A stretch of DNA of 64,000 bases from Candidatus Vicinibacter proximus (lineage in GTDB: Bacteria > Bacteroidota > Bacteroidia > Chitinophagales > Saprospiraceae), in the NCBI GenBank assembly GCA_016713905.1, contig JADJOE010000003.1, positions 744,001-808,000 on the forward strand, in the 5' to 3' direction. This document shows, one piece after another, positions 63,629 to 64,000 of the stretch. The notes under the pieces were generated by a model. It was not told where the DNA came from. It saw only the letters and a list, made by a program, of their open reading frames with translations, and did not search any database. The position numbers were made by a program, and so were the translations under genes. How positions within the stretch are numbered: position 1 is the stretch's first letter; the number at the start of each line of letters is the position of its first letter.

Positions 63629-64000
63629 TATCTTCTCTTTTTACCTTTGTTTTTATTATACAATACTCTCAGGCCAAGGGTAATTTTTTCGTGCGAAAGT
63701 TCTGGAAAAGCTAATGTTTCCGGATGTTTATCAAAATGTCCTATTGAATACATTAACATTGGGGTTAATGTCAGATGATCCGAGATGCCAAAATCATTAC
63801 CAAAACCCAGACCGGTATATAGTAGACCTATCTTTTGTTCTTCAGTGGCATAATTTCGTATATTGTACTGATATGAAAGATTTATGATCAGATGAAGTCC
63901 TTTTTTAAGAGTGTTTCCCTCTTTTTTGAAAGTTGGGCAATTACAGTCATTTTTAAAATCAAAAGGATAAAGATTTATAAGACTAAAAACTTGAGGGCCT
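63625..64000 (-). CDS. Outer-membrane barrel-like protein, C-terminal 124 residues (continues beyond the window)
   Basis: The minus-strand frame is open from the window edge to TAA at 63625-63627. It encodes ...NLYPFDFKNDCNCPTFKKEG, GLHLIINLSYQYNIRNYAT, IGLLYTGLGFGNDFGISDHL, TPMLMYSIGHFD and LGLRVLYNKNKGKKRRY at the end. The alternating hydrophobic-polar strands with G-rich turns fit a barrel protein of the outer membrane. A CNC pair near the start of the fragment may bind metal or form a disulfide. The basic tail after the last strand is unusual. The stop interlocks with the SpoU gene's stop. The family cannot be named from this part. Confidence 0.6.
   Translation of the reverse strand, partial: GPQVFSLINLYPFDFKNDCNCPTFKKEGNTLKKGLHLIINLSYQYNIRNYATEEQKIGLLYTGLGFGNDFGISDHLTLTPMLMYSIGHFDKHPETLAFPELSHEKITLGLRVLYNKNKGKKRRY

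Noticed and set aside
1..64000. tRNA, rRNA, insertion sequence, prophage or defence system
   Set aside because: I found no cloverleaf with a TTCRA arm, no transposase or integrase, no direct or inverted IS ends, and no restriction, CBASS, toxin-antitoxin or CRISPR gene in the reading.

Overview
The window is AT-rich, gene-dense chromosomal DNA of a Bacteroidota bacterium. Several families point to a Saprospiraceae-like or related gliding lineage, but there is no rRNA gene here, so that placement is inference. Evidence for the phylum: type IX secretion system (T9SS) sorting domains of type A and type B, PorP/SprF and PorE-like proteins, a TonB receptor with a carboxypeptidase-regulatory domain, a ccoN-ccoO fusion, GH3 and DUF5686 proteins, few Shine-Dalgarno sequences, and repeated TAnnTTTG promoter -7 elements.

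Layout. 1-3.5 kb: the 3' end of a NadR-like kinase gene runs into a TPP riboswitch that leads a TonB-dependent receptor, very likely for thiamine. A small barrel protein follows on the other strand. 3.6-18.6 kb: three giant secreted proteins on the + strand, a PKD-rich metalloprotease (type A sorting domain) and two repeat-built proteins of 1797 and 1917 residues (type B sorting domains). Strong hairpins follow the first and the third. 18.7-27.4 kb: a complete cbb3 oxidase locus, ccoI-ccoS-ccoNO-ccoQ-ccoP-ccoG-ccoH-SafE-like, including two small genes (52 and 53 codons) found by reading the gaps.

27.4-37.2 kb: a 318-base gap, a DUF2911 protein, a small lipoprotein, then a divergent p-aminobenzoate cluster (pabB-pabC-yggS on the minus strand, pabA on the plus strand). 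pabA is followed by a DUF5686 outer-membrane protein and a PorE-like OmpA lipoprotein. 37.3-47.5 kb: a LolA-like protein, a GH3 adenylase, PorP/SprF, an NlpC/P60 hydrolase, a CBS-domain PLP enzyme, a LysM-RlpA protein, kdsB, cdd and a second secreted metalloprotease. 47.5-64 kb: prmC, a BNR-repeat protein, a SUI1 factor, hscA, a queuosine-precursor transporter, a CtlX-like hydrolase, a cysteine desulfurase, glmM, a methyltransferase, a PAP2 phosphatase, pyrG, an esterase, an unrecognised polytopic membrane protein, a SpoU methyltransferase and a truncated barrel gene.

Most genes are housekeeping or envelope functions. I see no phage, IS element, CRISPR array, tRNA or obvious defence system. 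The parts least explained by known families are the two giant repeat proteins, the riboswitch leader layout, the interlocked stop codons of four convergent gene pairs, and a few palindromes that look like operators.
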